Shown: positions 42,240 to 50,459 of the stretch, piece after piece
Layout: each line of letters begins with the position of its first letter
Numbering within the stretch: the stretch's first letter is position 1
Source: Methanomassiliicoccaceae archaeon UBA472
Lineage (GTDB): Archaea; Thermoplasmatota; Thermoplasmata; Methanomassiliicoccales; UBA472
Direction: 5' to 3'
Length of the DNA: 64,000 nt
Assembly: GCA_002497075.1 (NCBI GenBank)
Contig: DAML01000011.1
Span: 125,698-189,697 of the forward strand
Made by a program: the position numbers and the translations under genes
Notes under the pieces: generated by a model
The model's database searches: none
Told to the model about the DNA's origin: nothing
Seen by the model: only the letters and a program-made list of their open reading frames with translations

Positions 42240-43142
42240 GTGCTCAGTAAGGCCGACGTGCACGTCCATACTCGTTATTCTGGTTTTGGCCAATACAAGG
42301 CCATAACCTTTCCGGAATCAATTTGCCGTCCGGAGGATGTGGTGGACGAGGCCCGCAAGAAAGGCATCCGGGTGCTGTGCATCACCGATCACAATTCGAT
42401 CCTGGGTGCGCTGCGCGCCCGGGAATACGCCGAACGGTTCTCGGACATCGAGGTCGTCGTGGGAGAGGAGATAACCGCCAATGAGGGTGAGATAATCGGT
42501 CTCTTCCTCAAGGAAGGCATTCCCAAGGGGTTGCCGGTCAGGGAGACCATCGAGCGAGTTCGTGCGCAAGGCGGGCTGGTCATCGCGCCGCACCCCTTCA
42601 GCGCCCATGTGCCCGCGCTCGGCAAGCTGGTTGACGAACTGGACATAGACGGGTTGGAGGTCATGAACGGCGGGCATGTGGACGGGTACGCCAACCAGGC
42701 CGCCAAGAGATACGCCGGAAACGGTAGGTGGGCGGTGCTGGCGGGGAGCGACGCCCACGCCTCGGCGCAGATAGGATGCTGCTACACCAGGTTCGAAGGG
42801 GAGACCGCGGAGGACTTCCGGAAGGCCGTTCTGGAAAGAACGACCTCCACGGAAGGCGAGGTTTCCACTCTCCAGATGGGCATTAAATGGACCGTGCAGG
42901 TGGTTCTGAAGACCGACCTGCTGATATTCCTGTCCCTGTTCGGGCCTCTGAAGATGGAATACCCTGACGATCCCCTTCTGAACAAGATCAACATAATGCG
43001 CGGGGAGAACAAGCTGCTCGCCCTCATCTCGTCGTCCATCTTCCTGATGCCGCCGATACCCATACTTACTGGCGTGACCGGAATGAAGGTCATGCAGAGG
43101 CTGAACCGGACCAACAGCTTCCCCGGACCGGACGATCAGTGA
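42240..43142 (+). CDS. PHP-domain protein with hydrophobic C-terminus
   Basis: A PHP metallo-phosphoesterase of about 300 residues. Metal-binding motifs are ADVHVHTRYSG, CITDHNSI, GEEITA, APHPFSAH and GSDAHAS. After about residue 220 there is a region with three hydrophobic stretches (TVQVVLKTDLLIFLSLF, LLALISSSIFLMPPIPILTG), so it may sit at the membrane. The open frame starts at an ATG at 42216, but that ATG is inside the predicted TATA element AACTAATTAAA; the GTG at 42240 lies about 27 bases after it and is the better start. Its 3' end overlaps the flavoprotein gene by seven bases. Confidence 0.87.
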   Translation: MLSKADVHVHTRYSGFGQYKAITFPESICRPEDVVDEARKKGIRVLCITDHNSILGALRAREYAERFSDIEVVVGEEITANEGEIIGLFLKEGIPKGLPVRETIERVRAQGGLVIAPHPFSAHVPALGKLVDELDIDGLEVMNGGHVDGYANQAAKRYAGNGRWAVLAGSDAHASAQIGCCYTRFEGETAEDFRKAVLERTTSTEGEVSTLQMGIKWTVQVVLKTDLLIFLSLFGPLKMEYPDDPLLNKINIMRGENKLLALISSSIFLMPPIPILTGVTGMKVMQRLNRTNSFPGPDDQ

Positions 43143-44533
43143 TCGTGCTGATGCTCGTGATCCGGATCTTCTAGCGACCCGAAGGCCTTCACCACCGCTT
43201 CGCTCAGGGCAGGGTGTATGCATTGACTGCGGGCAAGAGGCATGTAGGTCTGATCGCCGGCGTTCATGAGGTATACGATCTGCTGGACCAGTATCGCGGC
43301 GTGAGAACCGACGATGTGCGCCCCGAGGATGCGCCGGCTTCCCTGATCGACGATGACCTTGACCAGCCCCTCCTCCTCGGCCATGGCGTATCCCTTGGCG
43401 CAGTCGATGTACTCACTGAAGCCGACCAGCAGCTTGTACCCCAGCTTCCGGCATTCCTCCTGGGTGAGTCCGACGCTGCCTACCTCGGGGTAACAGAACA
43501 CGGCGTGCGGTACGGCGTGCTCGTCCAGCTCCACGCGCTTGCCGCCGAACATGTTGTACCAGACCAGCTCGGAGTGGTAGTTGGCGGTGTGGCGGAACAT
43601 GGTGCGGCCGATGATGTCCCCGATGGCGAATATGCCGGGGACGTTGGTCTCCATGAACTTGTCGACCACGATGTAGTTGTCCTTGTCCAGGGCGATGCCG
43701 GAGTTCTGCGGGCGCAGCCAGTCGGCGTTGCTCTGCACTCCCGTGGCCGCCAGTATCGTCTCGGCCCGGACCTCGCGGACGCTGCCGTCCGAACGGTCCC
43801 GGCAGACCGCCACCTTCTCCCCGTTCTCGACGCGCACGGTCGTAACGTCGGTGTTCACCAGCACGTCCATGTACTCCCTGGACTTGCGGAGCACGATATC
43901 GCTTATCTCTGGCTCTTCGTTCTTCAGGAGCCGAGAGTTCCTTCCGATTATGGTGGTCCGGCATCCGAAGGAGGCGAGGAACATCCCAAGCTCGCAGGCC
44001 TTGTAACCTCCACCCAAGATCATCATGCTCTTCGGCAGCTCGGTGATCTCGAAGAAGTCCTCGGTGGTGTAGAAGCCTGCGTCAATAAGCCCGGGCACAT
44101 CAGGAACCTTGGTCCTGGTGCCTACAGCTATGATCACCCTGGGCGACGTGATCTGCTCGTTCCCGGCCTGCAGGGTGTTCTTTCCGGTGAAGTACGCCGT
44201 GGTCTGGTAGAGATCGATCCCTTCGTCGTTCTTCACGCTCTCCAGGATGCCGTCCCGGTCCGGGGCGATGAGAGCCCACATCCTCTTCCGGACGAGCGTA
44301 TAGTCGGTCCTCTCCACCTTGGCGTGAATGCCCATGCGCTTGGCGTCAGCGATGACCCTCACCAGCTCGGCCGGTGTGACCAGTATCTTACTGGGGATGC
44401 ATCCCCGGTTCAAACATGTCCCGCCCATGGGACCGTTCTCCACCAGGGCGACCTTCATGCCCTTCCGCCTTGCCTTGGATACGACGTTCAACCCCGCGCC
44501 GGAACCGATGACTATCAGGTCGTACTCCTTCAT
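43136..44533 (-). CDS. Dihydrolipoamide dehydrogenase-like flavoprotein
   Basis: A 465-residue FAD-dependent disulfide oxidoreductase. GSGAGLN begins the FAD fold, CLNRGCIPSK gives the redox disulfide C-x4-C, GGGYKACELG is the NAD-binding fold, and HPALSE near the end supplies the catalytic histidine-glutamate pair. No lipoyl or 2-oxoacid dehydrogenase genes are nearby, so the substrate is open; mercuric reductase, lipoamide and soluble disulfide reductases share this layout. The last residues, DHEHQHDH, form a metal-binding-like tail. Start ATG at 44533. A DGC-domain protein diverges from it. Confidence 0.9.
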   Translation of the reverse strand: MKEYDLIVIGSGAGLNVVSKARRKGMKVALVENGPMGGTCLNRGCIPSKILVTPAELVRVIADAKRMGIHAKVERTDYTLVRKRMWALIAPDRDGILESVKNDEGIDLYQTTAYFTGKNTLQAGNEQITSPRVIIAVGTRTKVPDVPGLIDAGFYTTEDFFEITELPKSMMILGGGYKACELGMFLASFGCRTTIIGRNSRLLKNEEPEISDIVLRKSREYMDVLVNTDVTTVRVENGEKVAVCRDRSDGSVREVRAETILAATGVQSNADWLRPQNSGIALDKDNYIVVDKFMETNVPGIFAIGDIIGRTMFRHTANYHSELVWYNMFGGKRVELDEHAVPHAVFCYPEVGSVGLTQEECRKLGYKLLVGFSEYIDCAKGYAMAEEEGLVKVIVDQGSRRILGAHIVGSHAAILVQQIVYLMNAGDQTYMPLARSQCIHPALSEAVVKAFGSLEDPDHEHQHDH

Positions 44534-44629
44534 GCTGAATCCTTTCCAACTAGTGAGCTACTGATTTAATATAATGTTCCAGAGGCGGAACGATTATCTC
44601 CGGGAAGCTGCCATTCATTACTGAGCGAA

Positions 44630-45013
44630 ATGACCGAGAGCGAGGATTGCCAATGCAGCGGCCAGGAACTGATGATCTTCTCCTGTTCCGGAGGATGCAA
44701 TGTGGGACAGATCGCTAACGCGGCATCCTACCGTCTGGCCACTGGCGGCACCGGAAAGATGGCCTGTCTGGCGGCGGTGGCCGCAGGCATGCCTGGACCG
44801 GTCACCGGCGCCAAGCAGGCCAAAATGGTGCTGGCCGTGGACGGGTGCCCGGTAAAGTGCGCGGCCAAGACCCTGGAGAAGGTGGGGATAAAACCTACCC
44901 ACCATGTCCTGATCACCGACCTGGGACTGAAGAAGGTGGACGATCTCCGTCATTCCACTGAGGACGTAGACCGGGCGGTGCGCCTCTGCCTGGACGCTTT
45001 GCCCAGGAACTGA
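44630..45013 (+). CDS. DGC-domain putative zinc-binding protein
   Basis: A 127-residue protein of the DGC-domain family, named for the AVDGCPVKCAAK motif seen near residue 70. Further cysteines lie in CQCSGQ, CSGGCNVGQ and CLAA, so several metal ligands are likely. The family is widespread in anaerobes, with little known function. The ATG at 44630 is 96 bases from the start of the divergent flavoprotein gene; the shared spacer suggests linked control. Confidence 0.85.
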   Translation: MTESEDCQCSGQELMIFSCSGGCNVGQIANAASYRLATGGTGKMACLAAVAAGMPGPVTGAKQAKMVLAVDGCPVKCAAKTLEKVGIKPTHHVLITDLGLKKVDDLRHSTEDVDRAVRLCLDALPRN

Positions 45014-45173
45014 CCTTTTTGTAAGACCCTATACCCATTTTTCAGTCTTTTTGATTCCGTTCAGAATTTTATGAGTCCAACTATACATTCATACACTTTT
45101 CAATCGTAAACCTACTCATTTGTAGCGTATAGAAAGTATTTATTAGTTAATTATCTATTGAAGCGAAGAAGTG

Positions 45174-45190
45174 ACCGATTATATGTCGGT
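45174..45190 (+). promoter_or_regulatory. Dyad operator candidate at the amt promoter
   Basis: ACCGATTATATGTCGGT is an inverted repeat with ACCGA and TCGGT arms around seven bases. It lies about 25 bases after the TATA-like GTTAATTAT (45146-45154), right at the expected transcription start, and 27 bases before the first ATG. A repressor here would block transcription of amt-glnK. The rest of the 45014-45216 spacer is AT-rich with no reading frame. Confidence 0.5.
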
Positions 45191-45216
45191 TTGATAGGAC
45201 AAAGAGGATGCAAACG

Positions 45217-46539
45217 ATGAAACATGGAATCGGATCGAAGTTCGCGCTATTCTTGGCGTTAGCCCTGTTGGCGCTTCCCCTAGTCTCCTCCCCGGTGGCG
45301 GCAGCGGACGGAGACGTGGACAGTGGGGACACCGCTTGGCTCATGATCTCTACCGGACTCGTGTTCATAATGACGCCCGCGGTCGCCTTCTTCTACGGAG
45401 GAATGCTGCGCAAGAGCAACTTCCTGTCCATGCTGGGACAGAGCATTCTGATCATAGGCGTGGTGACCATCATATGGGTGGTCTTCGGTTATTCGCTCAC
45501 CTTCGGAACGGACAGTGGAGGTTTGATCGGAGGAACCGAGTACCTGATGCTGAACGGAGTTGACCTCGTACCCAACTCTATAGCGCCTACCGTCCCCCAC
45601 ATCCTGTTCATGATGTATCAGGGGATGTTCGCCATAATCACCGTAGCGCTGATCATCGGCGGAGTGGCGGAACGCATGAAGCTCAGCTCGCTGATCATTT
45701 TCCTGTCTATCTGGACAGCAGCGGTCTACATCCCGGTGGCCCACTGGGTGTGGGGCGGAGGATGGATATATGACCTGGGAGCGCTCGATTTCGCTGGCGG
45801 AACGGTAGTGCACATAACCGCCGGAGTGTCAGTGCTGGCAGCTGCGCTCGTACTGGGAAAGCGCATCAACCAGGCCAGGGGAGGGCAGGAGGTGCCCCAT
45901 AACATCCCCATGGTAGTGCTGGGCGGCGCGCTGCTGTGGATAGGCTGGTTCGGCTTCAACGGCGGTAGCGCCCTGGCCGCGAACGGGCTGGCGGCGAACG
46001 CGTTGGTGGTAACGCACATATCGGCCGCTATGGCCGCCGCGGTGTGGGGACTCATAAGTTGGCTGGATACCGGCCGGGTTAGCGTGCTGGGTCTGATATC
46101 CGGTGGAGTGGCCGGTCTGGTGGCCATAACTCCGGCGGCGGGATTCATCAACCCCACCGGAGCGCTGTTCATCGGACTGGGGGCGGCGGTGGTATGCTAC
46201 GGAGGCATACTGCTTCGGAAGCGCCTGGGATTCGATGACGCCCTGGACGTCTGGGGCGTGCACGGTCTGGGCGGAACGTTCGGAGCGATCGCCACCGGGC
46301 TCTTCGCCACCACTGCGGTGAACGCCGCTGGGAAGGACGGACTGCTGTACGGCGGCGGGACTGACCTGCTGATCGCTCAGTTGATCTCGGTGGCCGTGGT
46401 CTGGGCCTTCGCGTTCGGTGCGACGTACGTGATCCTGAAGGTACTGTCCAAGTTCATGCCCCTGCGCATGACCAAGGATGAGGAGAAGATAGGCGCGGAC
46501 ATCATCCAGCACGGCGAGAGCGCCTACTATCTGAGGTGA
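45217..46539 (+). CDS. amt: Ammonium transporter Amt
   Basis: A 440-residue ammonium channel. A signal peptide (MKHGIGSKFALFLALALLAL, cut after VAAA near residue 30) precedes eleven membrane helices. Amt motifs include DTAWLMISTGLVF, MTPAVAFFYGGMLR, VWGGGWI, LGALDFAGGTVVHI (the conserved aspartate) and DVWGVHGLGGTFGAI with the pore histidine. I prefer the ATG at 45217, which has GAGG nine bases upstream, over the ATG at 45208 that abuts that motif. glnK starts six bases after its stop. Confidence 0.95.
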   Translation: MKHGIGSKFALFLALALLALPLVSSPVAAADGDVDSGDTAWLMISTGLVFIMTPAVAFFYGGMLRKSNFLSMLGQSILIIGVVTIIWVVFGYSLTFGTDSGGLIGGTEYLMLNGVDLVPNSIAPTVPHILFMMYQGMFAIITVALIIGGVAERMKLSSLIIFLSIWTAAVYIPVAHWVWGGGWIYDLGALDFAGGTVVHITAGVSVLAAALVLGKRINQARGGQEVPHNIPMVVLGGALLWIGWFGFNGGSALAANGLAANALVVTHISAAMAAAVWGLISWLDTGRVSVLGLISGGVAGLVAITPAAGFINPTGALFIGLGAAVVCYGGILLRKRLGFDDALDVWGVHGLGGTFGAIATGLFATTAVNAAGKDGLLYGGGTDLLIAQLISVAVVWAFAFGATYVILKVLSKFMPLRMTKDEEKIGADIIQHGESAYYLR

Positions 46540-46544
46540 AGAAC

Positions 46545-46883
46545 ATGAAGAAGATCGAAGCGATAATCCGCACCGAGACCCTGGACTCGGTGAAGTGCGG
46601 CCTCGAGAAGTTGGGATTGAACGCCATGACCATAACCGATGTGCTCGGTCGCGGCGAGCAGAAAGGACTGGAGTTCACCCACCGCGCCGGCAAGTACCGC
46701 GTGGACCTGCTCCCCAAGATCAAGATCGAGATAGTGGTCAGGGACGAGGACGCCAGGAAGGTGATCGATGCCATTATTGAGAAGGCCAGGACCGGAGAGA
46801 TCGGAGACGGGAAGATTTTCGTCTCCCCGGTAGAGGAGGTGATCAAGATCAGGACCGGTGAGAGCAGCAAGGGCAAGGCCTGA
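46545..46883 (+). CDS. glnK: Nitrogen regulatory protein PII (GlnK)
   Basis: A 112-residue PII protein that senses ATP/ADP and 2-oxoglutarate and blocks Amt. GRGEQKGLEF and the T-loop HRAGKYRVDLLPK keep the tyrosine equivalent to Y51, and GEIGDGKIFVSPVEEV is the C-terminal signature. Because amt and glnK are six bases apart in an operon, this is the GlnK type. A frame beginning with a GTG at 46536 is open but the ATG at 46545 starts the normal MKKIEAIIR sequence. A T-rich run near 46901-46920 probably ends the operon. Confidence 0.95.
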   Translation: MKKIEAIIRTETLDSVKCGLEKLGLNAMTITDVLGRGEQKGLEFTHRAGKYRVDLLPKIKIEIVVRDEDARKVIDAIIEKARTGEIGDGKIFVSPVEEVIKIRTGESSKGKA

Positions 46884-46935
46884 TTCTCTCCCAGGACCTC
46901 CCCTTTTTATCTTTTTTATTCCCTCATCCTTTTCA

Positions 46936-47625
46936 ATGAACGTAAAAGAGGTCATAGCCCGCCTGGGGTCGATCTCCGACCGCACCCGCCTGGAGGGGAT
47001 GTCCAGGTATGGAATAAAGGTCGATGACGCTTTCGGCGTCAGTATGCCGGAGATGAGGGCTCTGGCCAGGAGCATTGGCAAGGACCATCACCTGGCGATG
47101 GGGCTCTGGCGTTCCGGCATTCACGAAGCTCGGATAATGGCCAGCCTTCTGGCCGACCCCAAGCTTCTGACCGAGGAACAGGTGGAGGAGATGGTCAGGG
47201 ACCTTGATTCCTGGGACGTTTGCGACCAGTGCTGCTCCAATCTCTTCAGCCGTTCACCGATGGCCGTGCGGAAAGCGCTGGAATGGTCCGGAAGGCAGGA
47301 AGAATTTCAGAAGAGGGCGGGCTTCGCCAACATGGCCGCCCTGGCCGTGCATGGGAAGAAGCTTGAGAACGAGGAATTCGCGCCCCTACTGGAGGCGGTG
47401 GTCAAAGAGAGCTCTGACGACCGCAACTATGTGCGCAAGGCGGTCAACTGGGCCCTGAGGCAGATAGGAAAGAGGGATCTGTACTTGAACGGAAAGGCGA
47501 TCGAAGCCGCGGAAAGGATAATGGCCAAGGGCGACCGGGCATCGAAATGGATAGCCTCGGACGCCCTGAGGGAGCTACGCAGTGGAGCGGTCCAGGAAAG
47601 ATTGAAGAGCCGGCAAGGGAGATGA
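46936..47625 (+). CDS. DNA alkylation repair (AlkD-like) protein
   Basis: A 229-residue all-helical protein of the AlkD/DNA alkylation repair family (HEAT-like repeats). Recognisable pieces are the VSMPEMRALARSIGKDHHLAMGLW and MASLLADPKLLTEEQVEEMV helices, and WDVCDQCC, DDRNYVRKAVNWALRQIGKR, in which the aromatic W and basic residues would contact DNA. The ATG at 46936 follows a T-rich region; an earlier in-frame start at 46858 lies inside glnK and is rejected. Removes alkylated bases in relatives; not tested here. Confidence 0.9.
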   Translation: MNVKEVIARLGSISDRTRLEGMSRYGIKVDDAFGVSMPEMRALARSIGKDHHLAMGLWRSGIHEARIMASLLADPKLLTEEQVEEMVRDLDSWDVCDQCCSNLFSRSPMAVRKALEWSGRQEEFQKRAGFANMAALAVHGKKLENEEFAPLLEAVVKESSDDRNYVRKAVNWALRQIGKRDLYLNGKAIEAAERIMAKGDRASKWIASDALRELRSGAVQERLKSRQGR

Positions 47626-47634
47626 GGTGATATT

Positions 47635-48309
47635 ATGGAAATAGAATACTTGGGCCACTCGGCCTTCGCCATCCGTGACGGGGGGAAGGAGGTGCTCGTG
47701 GACCCTTTCCTGTCGGACAACCCCAAAGCACCTTTGTCGGCGTCAGATGTACGTCCGGACCTTGTCCTGGTCACGCACGCCCACCATGACCATCTGGGGG
47801 ATGCTGTGGACCTCTCCAAGCGCTTCGACTGTCCGGTGCTCTCCGTTTCCGAGATCAATGATCATCTGGAAGAGAGGGGAGCGAGAGTGTTGCAGGGCAA
47901 CATCGGCGGTGAGATCCAACTGTCTTTCTGTTGGGTGAAGATGTTCCCGGCGGTTCACTCCTCGTCCTTCGAGGACGGCCGTTATGGAGGGGAACCTTGC
48001 TCCTTCCTGATCAAGATGGGCGGAAGGACCGTGTTCCATGCCGGGGACACCGCCCTGTTCAATGACCTTTCTCTGGTGGCCGATGAGGTCGATATCGACC
48101 TGGCGCTACTTCCTGTCGGCGGAACCTACACCATGGGAGCGAAGGAGGCGGTCAAGGCAATGAGGCTCCTGCGAGCGCGCATCATGGTCCCTATGCATTA
48201 CGACACCTGGAAGAGCATCGCGGTCGATCGCCAGGTCTTGGAATTAGCCGTTTCTGGCGAAAGGTTCTCCCTCAAGGTGCTGGCTCCCGGAGAGCGCCTG
48301 GTACTCTGA
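47635..48309 (+). CDS. Metallo-beta-lactamase fold hydrolase (UPF0173 type)
   Basis: A 224-residue hydrolase with LGHSAFAI at the start, the zinc motif THAHHDHLGD, AVHSSS, FHAGDTALFND and VPMHYDTW. This matches the UPF0173/YtkL family of metal-dependent hydrolases of unknown substrate. The ATG follows the AlkD-like stop by nine bases, on the same strand, so they are probably co-transcribed. Confidence 0.88.
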   Translation: MEIEYLGHSAFAIRDGGKEVLVDPFLSDNPKAPLSASDVRPDLVLVTHAHHDHLGDAVDLSKRFDCPVLSVSEINDHLEERGARVLQGNIGGEIQLSFCWVKMFPAVHSSSFEDGRYGGEPCSFLIKMGGRTVFHAGDTALFNDLSLVADEVDIDLALLPVGGTYTMGAKEAVKAMRLLRARIMVPMHYDTWKSIAVDRQVLELAVSGERFSLKVLAPGERLVL

Positions 48310-48350
48310 GGTAAAAGTTTTATCCTCACGGGGCATGGAGGGATCCGGTC

Positions 48351-49865
48351 ATGCCACGCAGGGGTTTCGGTTGTTGCCTGGTGCTGCTCGCGGCACTGTT
48401 CCTGATATGCATCAGCCCGGCCGCCATGTCCGCCCCTGGCGACGTCTCGGTGTTTCAGGTGAGCGACGAGCTCACTTTGGATGCCGGCACGAGCGTATCG
48501 TTCGAATGGGTCGCCTACAACAACGGGACGGCCCAGCTTCTCGTGATCCCCGAGCTGCTTTCTGGGATCCCCGAACGTATAACCTGGACCCTGGAGCCGA
48601 GCTATGCGGTGATCGAGGGCGGTAATGGCTGCAGCTTCTACCTTAACTTGTCCGCGGGCATCGACATGTATACCGACTTGGTTCCGCTTGACATCGTTTT
48701 CAAGATAACCGACATGATCACCTACGAGTCCAGGGAGGTGGAGCACCAGATGGTTCTGAGGGCCGAATCCCTTTACGGCCACCTGGACCGGGAGAACCGC
48801 ATCATGGGGGTGTGGGAGAACTTTCTGCCTTCGCCGCTCGACAATAACTGGGGCGCGTTCGGGCTCAGCATCCTGATCTGGGTCATCATCGGGCTAGCGG
48901 TCATGAAGGTGGTCGGGCCGACCGTTAATCGCCTTACGCGAAAGACGCAGAGCAAGTGGGATGACATCGCCATCGAAGTGCTCAAGCTTCCGCTGACCAT
49001 GCTCATCATTGCTTACGGGGTGATATCCTCGCTGCAGATATTGGCACTGCCGCCCTCCATGGTCGCCGACTTGGAGTTGATCTATATGGTCGTCCTCACC
49101 ATGATCGCCTCCATCGTCGCCTATCGCGTACTGGTGAAGGTCGTGGCCTGCTACGGCAAGGAGAAGTGCGATGATGGCAAGGACGATGCCAAGGACATGC
49201 TGGTGGACGCTGTTTCACTGATAGGCAAGGTGGTCATTCCCGTGGCCGCCATATTCATCATCGCCGGACTTCTTGGGTTCAATTTAGGGAACATCATACT
49301 GGGAATTGGATTCCTGGGATTGGTGATAGGTTACGCCACTCAGAACACCCTGAGCAACATGTTCGCCGGCATGCAGCTTTTATTCGACCGTCCCTTCAAG
49401 ACCGGGGACCGGGTGCCTTTGAGCGACGGGCACACCGCCCAGGTGCTGGATGTCGGCCTGCTCACCACCAGCTTCCTGGACCTGGACACCAACGAGGAGG
49501 TCATCGTCCCTAACGCCCTCATCGAGAGCCAGGTCATAGTAAATATGAACGCTCCTGATCTTAGTTGGAAGTCCAATGTAAAGGTCAGGGTGCCCTCGGA
49601 CAAGGACCCCCGGGTGGTCGAGGAGCTCATGATGGAGGCATCTCGCCGTACACTGCAGATACTGCAGGGCGCCCAGGCGCCTGTGGTCCGAGTATCCGAG
49701 GTCAAGGACGGCCGTATGCTTCTTACGATCTTCATTTGGATAGACGATGTGGCGAACCGGCACCTGGCCCGCACGGAATATCGTAGGAACCTGGTAAGCG
49801 TGTTCAAGGAGAACGGCATGGAGTTCGCCGTTCCGCGATCTCAGGTCTGGCTCAACCGCGGATGA
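48351..49865 (+). CDS. MscS-type mechanosensitive channel with extracellular domain
   Basis: A 504-residue channel. A signal peptide (residues 1-25) is followed by a beta-sandwich outer domain of about 125 residues (FQVSDELTLDAGTSVSFEW region). Membrane helices follow from about residue 165. The MscS pore helix and the conserved NMFAGMQLLFDRPFKTGD segment lie near residues 327-345, then the beta domain VLDVGLLTTSF and a C-terminal alpha-beta domain. It relieves turgor when the membrane is stretched. The 3' end overlaps the decayed methyltransferase on the other strand by 25 bases. Confidence 0.9.
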   Translation: MPRRGFGCCLVLLAALFLICISPAAMSAPGDVSVFQVSDELTLDAGTSVSFEWVAYNNGTAQLLVIPELLSGIPERITWTLEPSYAVIEGGNGCSFYLNLSAGIDMYTDLVPLDIVFKITDMITYESREVEHQMVLRAESLYGHLDRENRIMGVWENFLPSPLDNNWGAFGLSILIWVIIGLAVMKVVGPTVNRLTRKTQSKWDDIAIEVLKLPLTMLIIAYGVISSLQILALPPSMVADLELIYMVVLTMIASIVAYRVLVKVVACYGKEKCDDGKDDAKDMLVDAVSLIGKVVIPVAAIFIIAGLLGFNLGNIILGIGFLGLVIGYATQNTLSNMFAGMQLLFDRPFKTGDRVPLSDGHTAQVLDVGLLTTSFLDLDTNEEVIVPNALIESQVIVNMNAPDLSWKSNVKVRVPSDKDPRVVEELMMEASRRTLQILQGAQAPVVRVSEVKDGRMLLTIFIWIDDVANRHLARTEYRRNLVSVFKENGMEFAVPRSQVWLNRG

Positions 49866-50290
49866 ACATCCCAAACCCTGCTGGCCACCATGAACAGGCG
49901 CTTAAATGGGAACAGGACCTTGCCGTCCTTTTGAGACGTATAAACCTTCTCGAGCCCTTCCTAAACCGAACTTATGAACTCAGGTACCTCCTCGCGGAGA
50001 TGCTCCAGATATGGCTTTAGTCCGGTCGACCGCATCATCTCCAGGATCCTTTCGTGATCCTCCATGACACGATAGTACTCGGTGGACCACATTCGAACAT
50101 CGAGGTCCGTTCCAGACAACCGCTCGTAATAGCTCTTGTCCGGATTGAAATGGTAACCAGGGTCGACCTTCCCGAGCGAGGCGGACCATCTCGGCGACGA
50201 TACCACCTCCCCCATCACTTTCGAAATGGGCATCTGGTCGTACTGGGGTATCTGCGCCGCGAAGACCCCTTTCGGAAAAACGTATACCTG
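49841..50290 (-). pseudogene. Remnant of a trans-aconitate methyltransferase-like gene
   Basis: The minus-strand frame from about 50287 encodes FPKGVFAAQIP, MWSTEYYRVMEDHERIL and MRSTGLKPYLEHL, which line up with the C-terminal half of Tam-type SAM methyltransferases (compare E. coli GVLAVQMP, WVTATGLRPWL). The frame meets TAG at 49961-49963, yet after it the same frame continues with EGLEKVYTSQKDGKVLFPF and KRLFMVASR, which is the C-terminal Tam motif. So the protein is interrupted by an in-frame amber codon, not a frameshift. The N-terminal SAM-binding half is absent: 41 bases upstream lies the 3' end of tRNA-Arg. I call it a pseudogene. TAG readthrough (as pyrrolysine) is possible only in principle. 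Confidence 0.7.
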
Positions 50291-50331
50291 TTCGCGAGGG
50301 CGCGATCGGTGGCGGCTTTGAGAAAATAAAG

Positions 50332-50406
50332 CGAGCGGGGAGGGATTCGAACCCCCGACCTGCAGCTTAGGAGGCTGCTGCCATATCCAGACTAGGCCAC
50401 CCGCCC
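50332..50406 (-). tRNA. tRNA-Arg (anticodon CCT)
   Basis: A 75-base cloverleaf: acceptor GGGCGGG pairs with CCCGCTC (one G-U), D arm GCC...GGC, anticodon stem GCAGC/GCTGC with loop CTCCTAA, and T arm GGGGG...CCCTC with loop TTCGAAT. The anticodon CCT reads AGG. The discriminator is G at 50332; CCA is not encoded. A TTTTAAATATC box about 30 bases before the 5' end is the likely promoter, and a short T run follows the 3' end. Confidence 0.95.
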
Positions 50407-50459
50407 GTGCGTTCCGTTGATTAGAAATAAGATATTTAAAATGTTTCAGAAGAAGGGGT

